Source: Microcoleus sp. FACHB-68 (lineage in GTDB: Bacteria > Cyanobacteriota > Cyanobacteriia > Cyanobacteriales > Oscillatoriaceae). From it: a DNA stretch of 64,000 bases. The position numbers and the translations under genes were made by a program. The DNA is taken from contig NZ_JACJOT010000013.1 in assembly GCF_014695715.1 (NCBI RefSeq), positions 496,001-560,000 of the forward strand, read 5' to 3'. This document shows positions 29,272 through 38,319 of the stretch, in pieces (the first letter of the stretch is position 1; the number at the start of each line of letters is the position of its first letter). The notes beneath the pieces were generated by a model. That model ran no database searches, was not told the DNA's origin, and saw only the letters and a program-made list of their open reading frames with translations.

Positions 29272-30978
29272 CCCTAGGTTGAGTTCAGTTAGCTTGGGCA
29301 GGGTGCTTAAAGGTTGGAGATCGCTGATTTGATTGTTGCAAAGGTTGAGATGAGTCAGATTAGTTAGAGTGCTCAACGGTTTGAGATCGCTGATTTGATT
29401 GTTCTCAAGTATAAGAAAATTCAGATTAGTCAGAGCGCTTAAGGGTTGGAGATCGCTGATTTGATTGTTGCAAAGGTTGAGATGAGTCAGATTAGTTAGA
29501 GTGCTCAACGGTTGGAGTTCTCTGATTTGATTGTCGCAGAGGCTGAGGCTAGTCAGGTTTGTCAGAGAACTCAAGGGTTGGAGTTCTCTGATTTGATTGA
29601 AGTTGAGTTCAAGGTAAGTCACATTAGTTAGGCCGCTCATCGCTTTAAGATGGCTGATTTGATAGTTTCGGAGGTAGAGGAGAGTCAGGTTAGTCAGGGT
29701 GCTCAAGGGTTTGAGTTCTCTGATTTGATTGTTTTCGAGTATAAGGAAATTCAGATTAGTCAGGGTGCTTAAGGGTTGGAGATCACTGATTTGATTTTGG
29801 CCGAGTTCGAGGTAAGTTAGGTTGGTCAGGTTCCTCAATGGTTGGAGATCGCTGATTTGATTGTTGTCGAGGTAGAGCTCAGTCAGTTTGGTGAGGGTGC
29901 TCAAGGGTTGGAGATCGCTGATTTGATTGTTGTCGAGGCCAAGGCTAGTCAGGTTGGTCAGCGTGATCAGGGGTGTGAGATATCTGATTTGATTGATGCC
30001 AAGGTTGAGGTAAGTCAGGTTCGTCAGGTTCCTCAAAAGTGTGAGATCACTGATTTGATTGTTGTCGAGGTAGAGGTGAGTCAGGTTCGTCAGGTTCCTC
30101 AAGGGTTTAAGTTCTCTGATTTGATTTTGGTTGAGGCTAAGGAAATTCAGATTAGTCAGGGTGCTTAAGGGTTTGAGATCACTGATTTGATTTTGGTTGA
30201 GGGTGAGGTCAGCCAGGTTGGTCAGGTTCCTCAAGGGTTTAAGTTCTCTGATTTGATTTTGGTCGAGGCTAAGGTAAGTCAGGTTGGTTAGGGTGATCAA
30301 AGGTGTGAGTTCTCTGATTTGATTGATGGCGAGGTCGAGGTAAGTTAGGTTGGTCAGGTTCCTCAATGGTTGGAGCTCGCTGATTTGATTTTGCTCGAGG
30401 CTAAGGTAAGTCAGGTTCCTCAGGTTCCTCAAGGGTTGGATGTCGCTGATTTGATTGTTGCCGAGGTTGAGGTGAGTCAGGTTCGTTAGGTTCCTCAAGG
30501 GTTGGATGTCGCTGATTTGATTGTTCCAGAGGCTGAGGTCAGCCAAATTAGTCAGGTTCGTCAAGGGTTGAAGTTCTCTGATTTGATTGCGGTCGAGGTT
30601 GAGGTGAGTCAGGTTTGTCAGGTTCTTCAAAGGTTGGATGTCCCTAATTCGATTGTGGTAGAGGTTGAGGTGAGTCAGGTTCGTTAGGGAACTCAAAGGT
30701 TGGATGTCCCTGATTTGCTTATCGGAGAGGTTAAGTTCTGTGAGAGTTGAAAGCTTCTCACTAGCCTGGTTGCAGTCAGAAGTGCCGGCCTCCTGCAAAA
30801 CCACATCAATAGTATATTTTGTTTCTGGAGGAAGACTTTCTTTACTCAAACACCAATCCGCAAAACTTTTTGGAGTTGCTGCCTGTGCCTTGACAGAAAA
30901 AGATGATTCTCCTAGAAACAGGGGGACAAGCAGGCCGGCTAAGAAGATTTTCTGCATCATATACTGATCTTTATTCAT
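29248..30978 (-). CDS. Secreted leucine-rich repeat protein (LRR-2), C-terminally truncated
   Basis: 576 residues: signal peptide, the same Cys-containing N-terminal cap as LRR-1 (FADWCLSKESLPPETK, AGTSDCNQASEKLS), then about 22 repeats of 22 residues (LxNLTNLTxLxLxxNQIxxLQP). It ends abruptly after LNLG with a short unrelated tail CVINEAR and lacks the TCPVKPxSICxF cap present in both paralogues. The cap survives out of frame downstream at 29004-29186, so the truncation is recent. Loss of the cap may destabilise the solenoid (inference). It is on the same strand as the flanking LRR and dynamin genes. Confidence 0.88.
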   Translation of the reverse strand: MNKDQYMMQKIFLAGLLVPLFLGESSFSVKAQAATPKSFADWCLSKESLPPETKYTIDVVLQEAGTSDCNQASEKLSTLTELNLSDKQIRDIQPLSSLTNLTHLNLYHNRIRDIQPLKNLTNLTHLNLDRNQIRELQPLTNLTNLADLSLWNNQISDIQPLRNLTNLTHLNLGNNQISDIQPLRNLRNLTYLSLEQNQISELQPLRNLTNLTYLDLAINQIRELTPLITLTNLTYLSLDQNQIRELKPLRNLTNLADLTLNQNQISDLKPLSTLTNLNFLSLNQNQIRELKPLRNLTNLTHLYLDNNQISDLTLLRNLTNLTYLNLGINQIRYLTPLITLTNLTSLGLDNNQISDLQPLSTLTKLTELYLDNNQISDLQPLRNLTNLTYLELGQNQISDLQPLSTLTNLNFLILENNQIRELKPLSTLTNLTLLYLRNYQISHLKAMSGLTNVTYLELNFNQIRELQPLSSLTNLTSLSLCDNQIRELQPLSTLTNLTHLNLCNNQISDLQPLSALTNLNFLILENNQISDLKPLSTLTNLTHLNLCNNQISDLQPLSTLPKLTELNLGCVINEAR

Positions 30979-31072
30979 CTAAATACTCTCTACGCGCATT
31001 AAAAAAGTTAATCACCGGCTTGATTTCGTGACAGTTTCCACAAAGAGCAATCGAACCCTAAATTTTAGCCGT

Positions 31073-32182
31073 TTAAAATTTACAGATAGACTCTGGCTTA
31101 ACTGGACAAGTTTTATTTGTGAGCATTGGATTGTTGTCGAGTTGGATTTCTTTCAGATTGGTTAGGGAATTCAAGGATTTAAGGTCACTAATTTGATTGT
31201 TTTCAAGGTAGAGGAAATTCAGGTTAGTCAGGGAACTTAAGGATTTGAGATCACTGATTTGATTGTTTTCAAGGTGGAGGTGATTCAGGTTGGTCAGGGA
31301 ACTTAAGGGTTTGAGATCACTGATTGGATTGTTACTGAGGCCGAGGGAAGTCAGGTTCGTCAGAGAACTTAAGGGTTTAAGGTCAGCGATTTGATTGTTC
31401 TGGAGGTTGATGCCAGTCAGGTTGGTCAGGGAACTTAAGGGTTTGAGATCACTGATTTGATTGTTACCGAGGGAGGGGCCAGCCAGGTTGGTCAGGGAAC
31501 TTAAGGGTTTGAGATCACTGATTTGATTGTTAGTGAGGTAGAGGTTTGTCAGGTTGGTCAGGGAACTTAAGGGTTTGAGATCACTGATTTGATTGTTTTC
31601 GAGGTTGAGGTCAATCAGGTTGGTCAGGGAACTTAAGGGTTTAAGATCACTGATTTGATTGTTGCTGAGCCAGAGGCTTGTCAGGTTGGTCAGGGAACTT
31701 AAGGGTTTGAGATCACTGATTTGATTGTTATTGAGGAAGAGGCTTGTCAGGTTGGTCAGGGAACTTAAGGGTTTGAGATCACTGATTTGATTGTTCATGA
31801 AATAGAGGTTTGTCAGGTTGGTCAAGGAACTTAAGGGTTTGAGATCACTGATTTGACTGTTGTTGAGGGAGAGGTATGTCAGGTTGGTCAGGGAACTTAA
31901 GGGTTTGAGATCACTGATTTGATTGTTGTTGAGGTCAAGTCTTGTCGTAGTTGAAAGCTTCTGGTTAGCCTGAGTACAATTAGAAGTGCCGGCCTTCTGC
32001 AAAAGCACATAAACAGTACGTTTTGTCTCTGGCGGAAGATTTTTTTTACTCAAACACCAATCTGCAAAACTTTTGGGAGTCCCTGTCTGTGTCGTTACAG
32101 AACAAGATGAGCCTCCTAGAAACAAAGATAAAGCGGTACTAATTAAGCAAGCTTTCTGTTCAAGACGCCGGCACAGTTTCAT
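31073..32182 (-). CDS. Secreted leucine-rich repeat protein (LRR-3), possible lipoprotein
   Basis: 369 residues. The N-terminal signal ends in LGGSSC, so signal peptidase II processing and lipidation at Cys27 is possible, unlike LRR-1 and LRR-2, which have Phe at this place. The FADWCLSKKNLPPET cap is followed by about 12 highly uniform repeats (NNQISDLKPLSSLTNLT) and the NPMLTNKTCPVKPESICKF cap. It begins 59 bases after the DLP-2 gene ends and is probably co-transcribed with it. Confidence 0.9.
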   Translation of the reverse strand: MKLCRRLEQKACLISTALSLFLGGSSCSVTTQTGTPKSFADWCLSKKNLPPETKRTVYVLLQKAGTSNCTQANQKLSTTTRLDLNNNQISDLKPLSSLTNLTYLSLNNSQISDLKPLSSLTNLTNLYFMNNQISDLKPLSSLTNLTSLFLNNNQISDLKPLSSLTNLTSLWLSNNQISDLKPLSSLTNLIDLNLENNQISDLKPLSSLTNLTNLYLTNNQISDLKPLSSLTNLAGPSLGNNQISDLKPLSSLTNLTGINLQNNQIADLKPLSSLTNLTSLGLSNNPISDLKPLSSLTNLNHLHLENNQISDLKSLSSLTNLNFLYLENNQISDLKSLNSLTNLKEIQLDNNPMLTNKTCPVKPESICKF

Positions 32183-32241
32183 CCAACAATTCCTCTTTTT
32201 TCAATACAGACTCAACTCAAACTAAAGGCATTAGAAAAACT

Positions 32242-34326
32242 TCAGTCGATAAACTTCAGTAAATCTTGATATACAATCTCAATTTTATGAGACTCCGTAG
32301 AAACATCCGTTTTCAGTTTTTTCAAGCGTTCGAGTTCCGCACTTCGGTTGATTTCACGGGATTGTTTTTGTTGCAGTAAATTATCTAACTCAGCTTTGCG
32401 GGAATTAATATCATCATTTACCCGCTTGGTCACTTCCCGCTCATACACATCAAAACACTCTTTAACCGCATCATAAACCGGCTGCCATTGTTCTTGGGCA
32501 ACTTGTGGCAAATGTTTGACTAACTCTTTTCTCGCTGCTTTCACAACTTCTTTACGCGCTTGATCGGCTTGGAAAAATCCCACACCTAAGCCTAATAAAG
32601 CAAGCCCCACCGGCCCGAAAATCATTGCAGCCGGAAAAACCGCAACAATGATGCTGCTCAAACCAATTACGGTAAAATAATTCAGGAGAATACTTTTCCA
32701 ATCAAAACCGGCACCGGCCATTGCTACCCCAGCAATATTGCCGGTTGATAGTGAAAATAATCCCATCGCCCATTTAGCCCATCCCGGCGATTTATCCTCC
32801 GTTGAATTATGGGTGCCGGCTTGTACTTTTTGCCCGGTTAACTTCTCAGTAATCTTATCCGTCACCTGACTATAAGAAGCCCCATAATTTGCCGCACTTC
32901 TGGATAATTGGGCGAAGGCTGCATTCATTTCTCGCTCAGCCGTGAGACTCCAATCAGCCAATTTATCACTAATATATTGCTCAAATGCCTGTTGCAGCGA
33001 TGTATTGAACGCTTCCCGTTTGTCTCCATCAAAGAAATCGGTTAATTTTAACTCGGGTTGATAGCGTAAAAAATCTGCTTCAAAGGAGTTCCCCAAATTC
33101 AATACATAAGAACGAAAAGAATCTGCAACTGTTTTTGCCTTGGCATCGCGAGTATTTTTAATTTCCTCCTGAAACTTATCCCGAATTTCTGTCAGGATTT
33201 TAAATTCTGGCTCAACTGAGCTAATTTTATTCTTTAATTCATTTACATCTTGATCCAGTAAAGGAATCCGGCGCTCAATTGCTTCCTGAACATGAGAGGA
33301 GGTTTGACGCGCTAAGGTTCTCACCTGCCGCAATTCAGAAACCGCCCGTTCTTTTGTCAAAAATGTGTTGAGTGCGCCCATAAACTCGGAAAAGCCGGTT
33401 CCTTCTAAAGAAGCAGAAGGATTTTTTAAGCGTTTGCGTAAAGCTTTCAATGCAGAAACTTCAAACACTCGTTCATCGTAAATATCGTGCCCTTCAACTT
33501 GGCAGTATTCTGCTAAATTTGCTTTGAAAACTCGCCGCAGTTTTGTTTCAGATTCTTCGAGTTCTTCCGTATCATCCGGATCGATCAAACTCTCGCGCAC
33601 CTGATCCCACGCATTAATTAAAAAGAAGACAGTTAACCCGCGACCTTTGATATAGTTTTCTAAATACCGGCGCTCTCCAAGGGTACAAGGTTGCGAAGCT
33701 CTTAGCACGAAAAGAATCGCATGGCAATTATTAATATAACCAAGGGATAACTCGTTTCGTGCCTCTGTATCATTCAGCCCTGGACTGTCAACAATTTCAA
33801 TGCCCTTTTCTAGCAGAGGCAGGGGATATTCTACCACCGCACAGTCAACATCTGGAAAGGCTTGTTTTTTCTCTTGTTCTAGTCGCTTTGCCTCAGCCGG
33901 ATCAATGGTGTAGTTTTGTTTAAAGCTTTTAAAATCTAATTGTTGTGCCGGCTTCCCATCATTAAAATAAAGGGTTACTTTCTTTTCTGGCCCAAATCGT
34001 AAAATCGTTAGCAATGCTGTACAGGGATTGACATCACTTGGCAAGATATTTTCACCAATTAAAGCATTTAAAAACGTGCTTTTGCCCCGTTTCATATCCC
34101 CCAAAACTAAAAGCCGAAATACTCCGGTTCGTAAATTTTCACCGGCAACCTTAATATCCTCGATTTCTCGCTCTAAACCAAGCCCCCCAGAATTCTGTTT
34201 TCCTTCTAATTCTGCTTGCTCGATTGTGTCAGCAATTCTGCCCAAACAACCCGCAACTTCAGCGCGGACTTGCGCCACTTGATTTAAATTATTCAGGAAA
34301 CTGTCAGGTTCAATTTTGTAAGTCAT
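32242..34326 (-). CDS. Bacterial dynamin-like GTPase (DLP-2)
   Basis: 694 residues. The GTPase domain has G1 GDMKRGKST (76-84), G2 in NPCTALLT, G3 DSPGLND and a G4-like NAWDQV. It is followed by a long helical stalk, a hydrophobic pair at about 548-585 (IGLSSIIVAVFPAAMIFGPVGLALLGLGVGFF) that looks like a membrane paddle, and a Lys/Glu-rich coiled-coil tail. It belongs to the DUF/dynamin-N family that includes bacterial dynamins acting on membranes. It heads the same-strand block DLP-2, LRR-3, LRR-2, LRR-1, DLP-1 with short gaps. Bacterial dynamins often occur as unequal pairs, and DLP-2 with DLP-1 would fit. Confidence 0.88.
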   Translation of the reverse strand: MTYKIEPDSFLNNLNQVAQVRAEVAGCLGRIADTIEQAELEGKQNSGGLGLEREIEDIKVAGENLRTGVFRLLVLGDMKRGKSTFLNALIGENILPSDVNPCTALLTILRFGPEKKVTLYFNDGKPAQQLDFKSFKQNYTIDPAEAKRLEQEKKQAFPDVDCAVVEYPLPLLEKGIEIVDSPGLNDTEARNELSLGYINNCHAILFVLRASQPCTLGERRYLENYIKGRGLTVFFLINAWDQVRESLIDPDDTEELEESETKLRRVFKANLAEYCQVEGHDIYDERVFEVSALKALRKRLKNPSASLEGTGFSEFMGALNTFLTKERAVSELRQVRTLARQTSSHVQEAIERRIPLLDQDVNELKNKISSVEPEFKILTEIRDKFQEEIKNTRDAKAKTVADSFRSYVLNLGNSFEADFLRYQPELKLTDFFDGDKREAFNTSLQQAFEQYISDKLADWSLTAEREMNAAFAQLSRSAANYGASYSQVTDKITEKLTGQKVQAGTHNSTEDKSPGWAKWAMGLFSLSTGNIAGVAMAGAGFDWKSILLNYFTVIGLSSIIVAVFPAAMIFGPVGLALLGLGVGFFQADQARKEVVKAARKELVKHLPQVAQEQWQPVYDAVKECFDVYEREVTKRVNDDINSRKAELDNLLQQKQSREINRSAELERLKKLKTDVSTESHKIEIVYQDLLKFID

Positions 34327-34526
34327 ATAAATTACACCTTTGTTTGGGAGTGAGTGCCGGCTCTAACTAAAAATGAGCGAGAACAAATTCAGAAAATTGT
34401 GTCAAGCGCCGGCAGGCAGGTATTTCACCATTTAAACACCCTTCGCCAAGATTTCGTAAGTGGTTTTCTATACAAAAATCATGTATAAATATGAAGCAGA
34501 CCCGCCAATTCTCAATAATTTCCTAA

Positions 34527-35672
<1,146 letters not shown>

Positions 35673-35710
35673 AAGTGGAAAATTAACAAAAACTCATCCC
35701 CAAAAACTGC

Positions 35711-35716
35711 TATGAT
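35711..35716 (+). promoter_or_regulatory. Putative -10 box for the split tRNA gene
   Basis: TATGAT lies 12 bases before the first base of the tRNA 5' exon. A convincing -35 element is not obvious. Placement is suggestive only. Confidence 0.3.
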
Positions 35717-35765
35717 ATTTCTGTATTTGGGGTTGTAGCTCAGTTGGATAGAGCGAGCGCCTCCT

Positions 35766-36646
35766 GAAAATCGGGCACCTTGGGGGAAACTCCATGTGTG
35801 AATGTGGTCAAATTCAAGGAAGCCTACCTCTGGTAACAGATAAGGTAATCTTGAGCCAAGCCAAAGACAGTGCTGAGTAATGGGTGAATTTAAAACTTAA
35901 AAATTGAAGCTCAAAACTCAAAACGCTTTGGAAGGTGCAGAGACTGGTTTTAAGGAGTCAAAAAAGATAGACTCTCATGTCTTATCAAAAGTAGAGCAAA
36001 GAGGAATTCTGGTTGGAATGTTGTTAGGTGAGGGAAGAAGAAGTCAAAATAACTTCTTTATTCTGAACTCATCTAAGTTAGAGAGCTACATTCTTTATAA
36101 AAAAGAAGTTCTCGAAACAATAACCAGAAGACCCGTAAGTTTACAAAGGGTGCAGGGAAAAGAAGGAGAAGAACTGATTCGCATAGAACCCAAGTTAATA
36201 CCTTTAACACGGGTTTTGGTGAAAAAGTTATACCGGGGCGGAACGAAAACAATCACACGAAAGTTTTTGAACCTTTTGACTCCCCAAGGAATAGCGATTT
36301 GGTTTATAGATCGCGGTTCTAAATCCTTCAAGAAAAAAAACGGTAAAGTTCATGCGCTGGAAATTAGCCTAAATACTTATCTTTCCAAAGAAGAGAGTGA
36401 GATCATCGTTTCTTATTTCTCAGACGTGTGGGGGTTTAAGTGGGGGTTAAGTAAAAGTCACGAAACTTACCGGCTCAGAATGGGCACCAAAGAAGGAAAA
36501 AGGTTTTTATCCTTCATTCACCCTTACGTTCACGAAAGTATGCTCTACAAAATTCAAACCTCCTTAAACACAACGGCCACCACCTAAGGGTTTACAGCCT
36601 ATGGTGAAGGAATAGTCCAGAGAGTGAAGAAACTCACACAAATCTG
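35766..36646 (+). other. Group I intron in the tRNA-Arg(CCU) anticodon loop
   Basis: 881 nt. The 5' exon ends in T and the intron ends in G (omega-G), as group I splicing requires. A core element ggaaggtgcagagact (near 35930-35946) matches the conserved R segment, and ggaatagtcc (near 36609-36618) matches the S segment, which together would form P7. The homing endonuclease frame fills the space between them, where P8 belongs. Exact helix pairings were not folded. Confidence 0.88.
35904..36587 (+). CDS. LAGLIDADG homing endonuclease encoded in the group I intron
   Basis: 227 residues from a TTG start, though translation might begin later because the first ~15 codons overlap the intron's conserved R core. 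Two LAGLIDADG helices are visible. Motif 1 is LVGMLLGEG (36-44) with an acidic residue, Glu43, at the catalytic place. Motif 2 is AIWFIDRGS (131-139), where relatives have M-D-D-G-S; the metal-binding Asp is replaced by Arg137. It would be a monomeric two-motif enzyme that cuts the intronless tRNA gene. With Arg in motif 2 it may be inactive, a nickase, or retained as a maturase (inference). Confidence 0.88.
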   Translation: MKLKTQNALEGAETGFKESKKIDSHVLSKVEQRGILVGMLLGEGRRSQNNFFILNSSKLESYILYKKEVLETITRRPVSLQRVQGKEGEELIRIEPKLIPLTRVLVKKLYRGGTKTITRKFLNLLTPQGIAIWFIDRGSKSFKKKNGKVHALEISLNTYLSKEESEIIVSYFSDVWGFKWGLSKSHETYRLRMGTKEGKRFLSFIHPYVHESMLYKIQTSLNTTATT

Positions 36647-36885
36647 AAGCGCTAGGCCGCCGGTTCGATCCCGGCCAATCCCGTTATCTGCTAAGCTTTA
36701 TGTGACAAATTCCCTGATTTGAGTGGATCTGCTTAGAAGGGAGTTCGGGAAGCGCTCTGAAGCCGCCGGCTACAAAAGGCGCTTCTGGGTGCAATGTTAT
36801 GTATTGATTTTTGTATATGCTTTTGAGGATCTGTCCGAACCCTAAACGTCACCGACGTTCCAGAGACTCGTTACGTTCCGTCTCT

Positions 36886-37464
36886 ATGTGGTCTAGAGGC
36901 AGATCGATCTTATGCTGGCTACTAGGAGTTTCTGTTGTGTGTTGGATTGGCTACCGGCAACTGCAAAATAACTTCAGTACACCCCAAGCATTATTAGTGT
37001 TGGGTGGCGCGAAAGAGCGAGAAATTTTTGCGGCAGAATTGGCAAACGAGCATCCTGAAATGGATATTTGGGTCTCTAGCGGCAGCAACCCAGAATATGC
37101 AGAATGGGTGTTTTCAGAAGCAGGAGTCGATCTAAACCGGCTGCATTTAGATGATCGCGCAGTAGACACCGTCACCAACTTCACCACCCTGGTGGATGAA
37201 TTTCAAGCCAGAGGCATTACAAGCGTTTACTTAATTACCTCCGATGACCACATGAGGCGAGCTAGGGTCATTGGAGAAATTATATTCGGAAGTCGGGGAA
37301 TTGCCTTTAAACCGATGCCGGTGCCTTCTGGACGACCGCCAGAACCGATTGAAAAAACACTCCGGGATGGAGCCAGAGCGGTTCTGTGGGTGACAACCGG
37401 CCATACAGGTTCAAGATTGAGCAAGGTTTTACCGCCTTCTCGCTCCGTCAACCGAAACCGTTAA
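36886..37464 (+). CDS. YdcF-like (DUF218) membrane-anchored protein
   Basis: 192 residues from ATG 36886; the open frame reaches back to TTG 36811 but that part is Arg-rich and atypical. One N-terminal membrane segment (about 8-24) is followed by the DUF218 fold: ALLVLGGAKEREIFAAELA, IWVSSGSNPEY, DDRAVDTVTNFTTLVDEF and YLITSDDHMRRARVIGEI, a conserved His/Arg region. Related proteins are linked to envelope or vancomycin-sensitivity (SanA/YdcF) phenotypes, but the biochemical role is not settled. Convergent with the DUF2288 gene. Confidence 0.82.
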   Translation: MWSRGRSILCWLLGVSVVCWIGYRQLQNNFSTPQALLVLGGAKEREIFAAELANEHPEMDIWVSSGSNPEYAEWVFSEAGVDLNRLHLDDRAVDTVTNFTTLVDEFQARGITSVYLITSDDHMRRARVIGEIIFGSRGIAFKPMPVPSGRPPEPIEKTLRDGARAVLWVTTGHTGSRLSKVLPPSRSVNRNR

Positions 37465-37473
37465 AGCCTGCGT

Positions 37474-37492
37474 GCCGGCTAAGAATGCCGGC
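37474..37492. terminator. Possible bidirectional terminator hairpin
   Basis: Two GCCGGC copies (37474-37479 and 37487-37492) separated by 7 bases can pair as a 6-bp GC stem, followed by TTAACCTTTT. It lies between convergent genes. GCCGGC is common in this genome, so the pairing may be incidental. Confidence 0.35.
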
Positions 37493-37508
37493 TTAACCTT
37501 TTCACCCC

Positions 37509-37805
37509 TCAAGCAGCCGCCAATTCTTGAACCAAAACAAACGGCTGCACAATTAACGTATTAAAGCGTTTGCTGCGGTTAACGTTCCAGTCTGCGACTT
37601 GCTCGGCAGATGGTTTGTAGATCAATTGCTCACCCAGCCAATGCTGGACAGACTGAACATTATCACTAGCAATCGCCACCCCCACTTCAATCAAGTCTAG
37701 CTCTTGTCCCACCACAACCAACGCTTGCCGGTCAGCATGAGGCTGCAGCCAGTTCCATTCAGCCTCATCCAGCATTTCCTCTAATTCCGCTCTGATATCT
37801 TCCAT
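37509..37805 (-). CDS. DUF2288 protein
   Basis: 98 residues, near the family's typical length. It matches the DUF2288 pattern: an acidic helical N-terminus (ELEEMLDEAEWNWLQPH), ALVVVGQELDLIEVGVAIASDN and the C-terminal WNVNRSKRFNTLIVQPFVLVQE. It is a small soluble protein common in cyanobacteria and some proteobacteria, of unknown function. Monocistronic, convergent with the YdcF-like gene. Confidence 0.88.
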   Translation of the reverse strand: MEDIRAELEEMLDEAEWNWLQPHADRQALVVVGQELDLIEVGVAIASDNVQSVQHWLGEQLIYKPSAEQVADWNVNRSKRFNTLIVQPFVLVQELAAA

Positions 37806-38022
37806 TGCTTAAAATTCCGGTTCGCTCATCGCTCATTTTAGCGAATTCAGTGAGGCATTCGCGTTCATCCTTGCAAAATTCCTTCCCTGCGCTTGAGTTA
37901 GTTTATAACTAGAAACAGCAGTCATTCATCCTGTAAATGTTGCCCCCAAGCCGGCAGCTTTCCAAATCCCCTAATTTCAGCCGGCAAAAAACACCCCCAT
38001 AAAATCAAGTCGAGAAAATTCT

Positions 38023-38319
38023 ATGAAGCGAGATGAAGTTATCGCAATTTTAGCAGCCCATAAAGATGAATTAAAAGCTTTAGGAGTCAAATCTTTAGAG
38101 CTATTTGGTTCAGTGGCACGGGATGAAGCCGGCCCATATAGTGATGTAGATTTCTTAGTAGAGTTTGAGGACAAAAACTCTATCGGATTGTTTGAATTTA
38201 GCAAAGTGCGGTTTTTCTTAGAAGATATCTTGGGATGCTCTGTAGACATCGGGACTCGTAAAGAATTAAGAAAAGAACTGCGGGAGCGGGTGATCAACGA
38301 GGCGATTCGTGCCTACTAG
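38023..38319 (+). CDS. mntA: MntA-type nucleotidyltransferase antitoxin
   Basis: 98 residues. The minimal nucleotidyltransferase motif LFGSVARDEAGPYSDVDFLVEF (read as GSxAR, SDxD) is complete, with the third acidic residue in SVDIGTR. In MntA-HepT systems this enzyme AMPylates a Tyr of the HEPN RNase partner and so neutralises it. The end overlaps the HepT gene by 11 bases. Confidence 0.9.
   Translation: MKRDEVIAILAAHKDELKALGVKSLELFGSVARDEAGPYSDVDFLVEFEDKNSIGLFEFSKVRFFLEDILGCSVDIGTRKELRKELRERVINEAIRAY

Larger units (their letters stand above)
35729..36683 (+). tRNA. tRNA-Arg(CCU), interrupted by a group I intron
   Basis: The 5' exon (35729-35765) and 3' exon (36647-36683) join into a 74-nt cloverleaf. 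The acceptor is GGGGTTG/CAATCCC with one G-U pair, the D stem GCTC/GAGC, the anticodon stem AGCGC/GCGCT with loop CTCCTAA giving anticodon CCT, and the T arm GCCGG-TTCGATC-CCGGC. The discriminator is G and CCA is not encoded. The intron sits between positions 36 and 37, just 3' of the anticodon. Group I introns at this site in tRNA-Arg(CCU) are known from other bacteria, for example Agrobacterium. Confidence 0.95.

Noticed and set aside
27860-30700. + strand frames with repeated DVADLI/SQVRQ character
   Set aside because: Mirror frames of the LRR genes on the opposite strand. The periodic DNA could be mistaken for a CRISPR-like array, but it lacks the spacer-repeat pattern.
36745-36790. Possible partial copy of the tRNA 3' exon (gaagcgct and ccgccgg reappear)
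   Set aside because: Only two short matches with different spacing; a cloverleaf half cannot be formed. Probably chance or part of a local hairpin.
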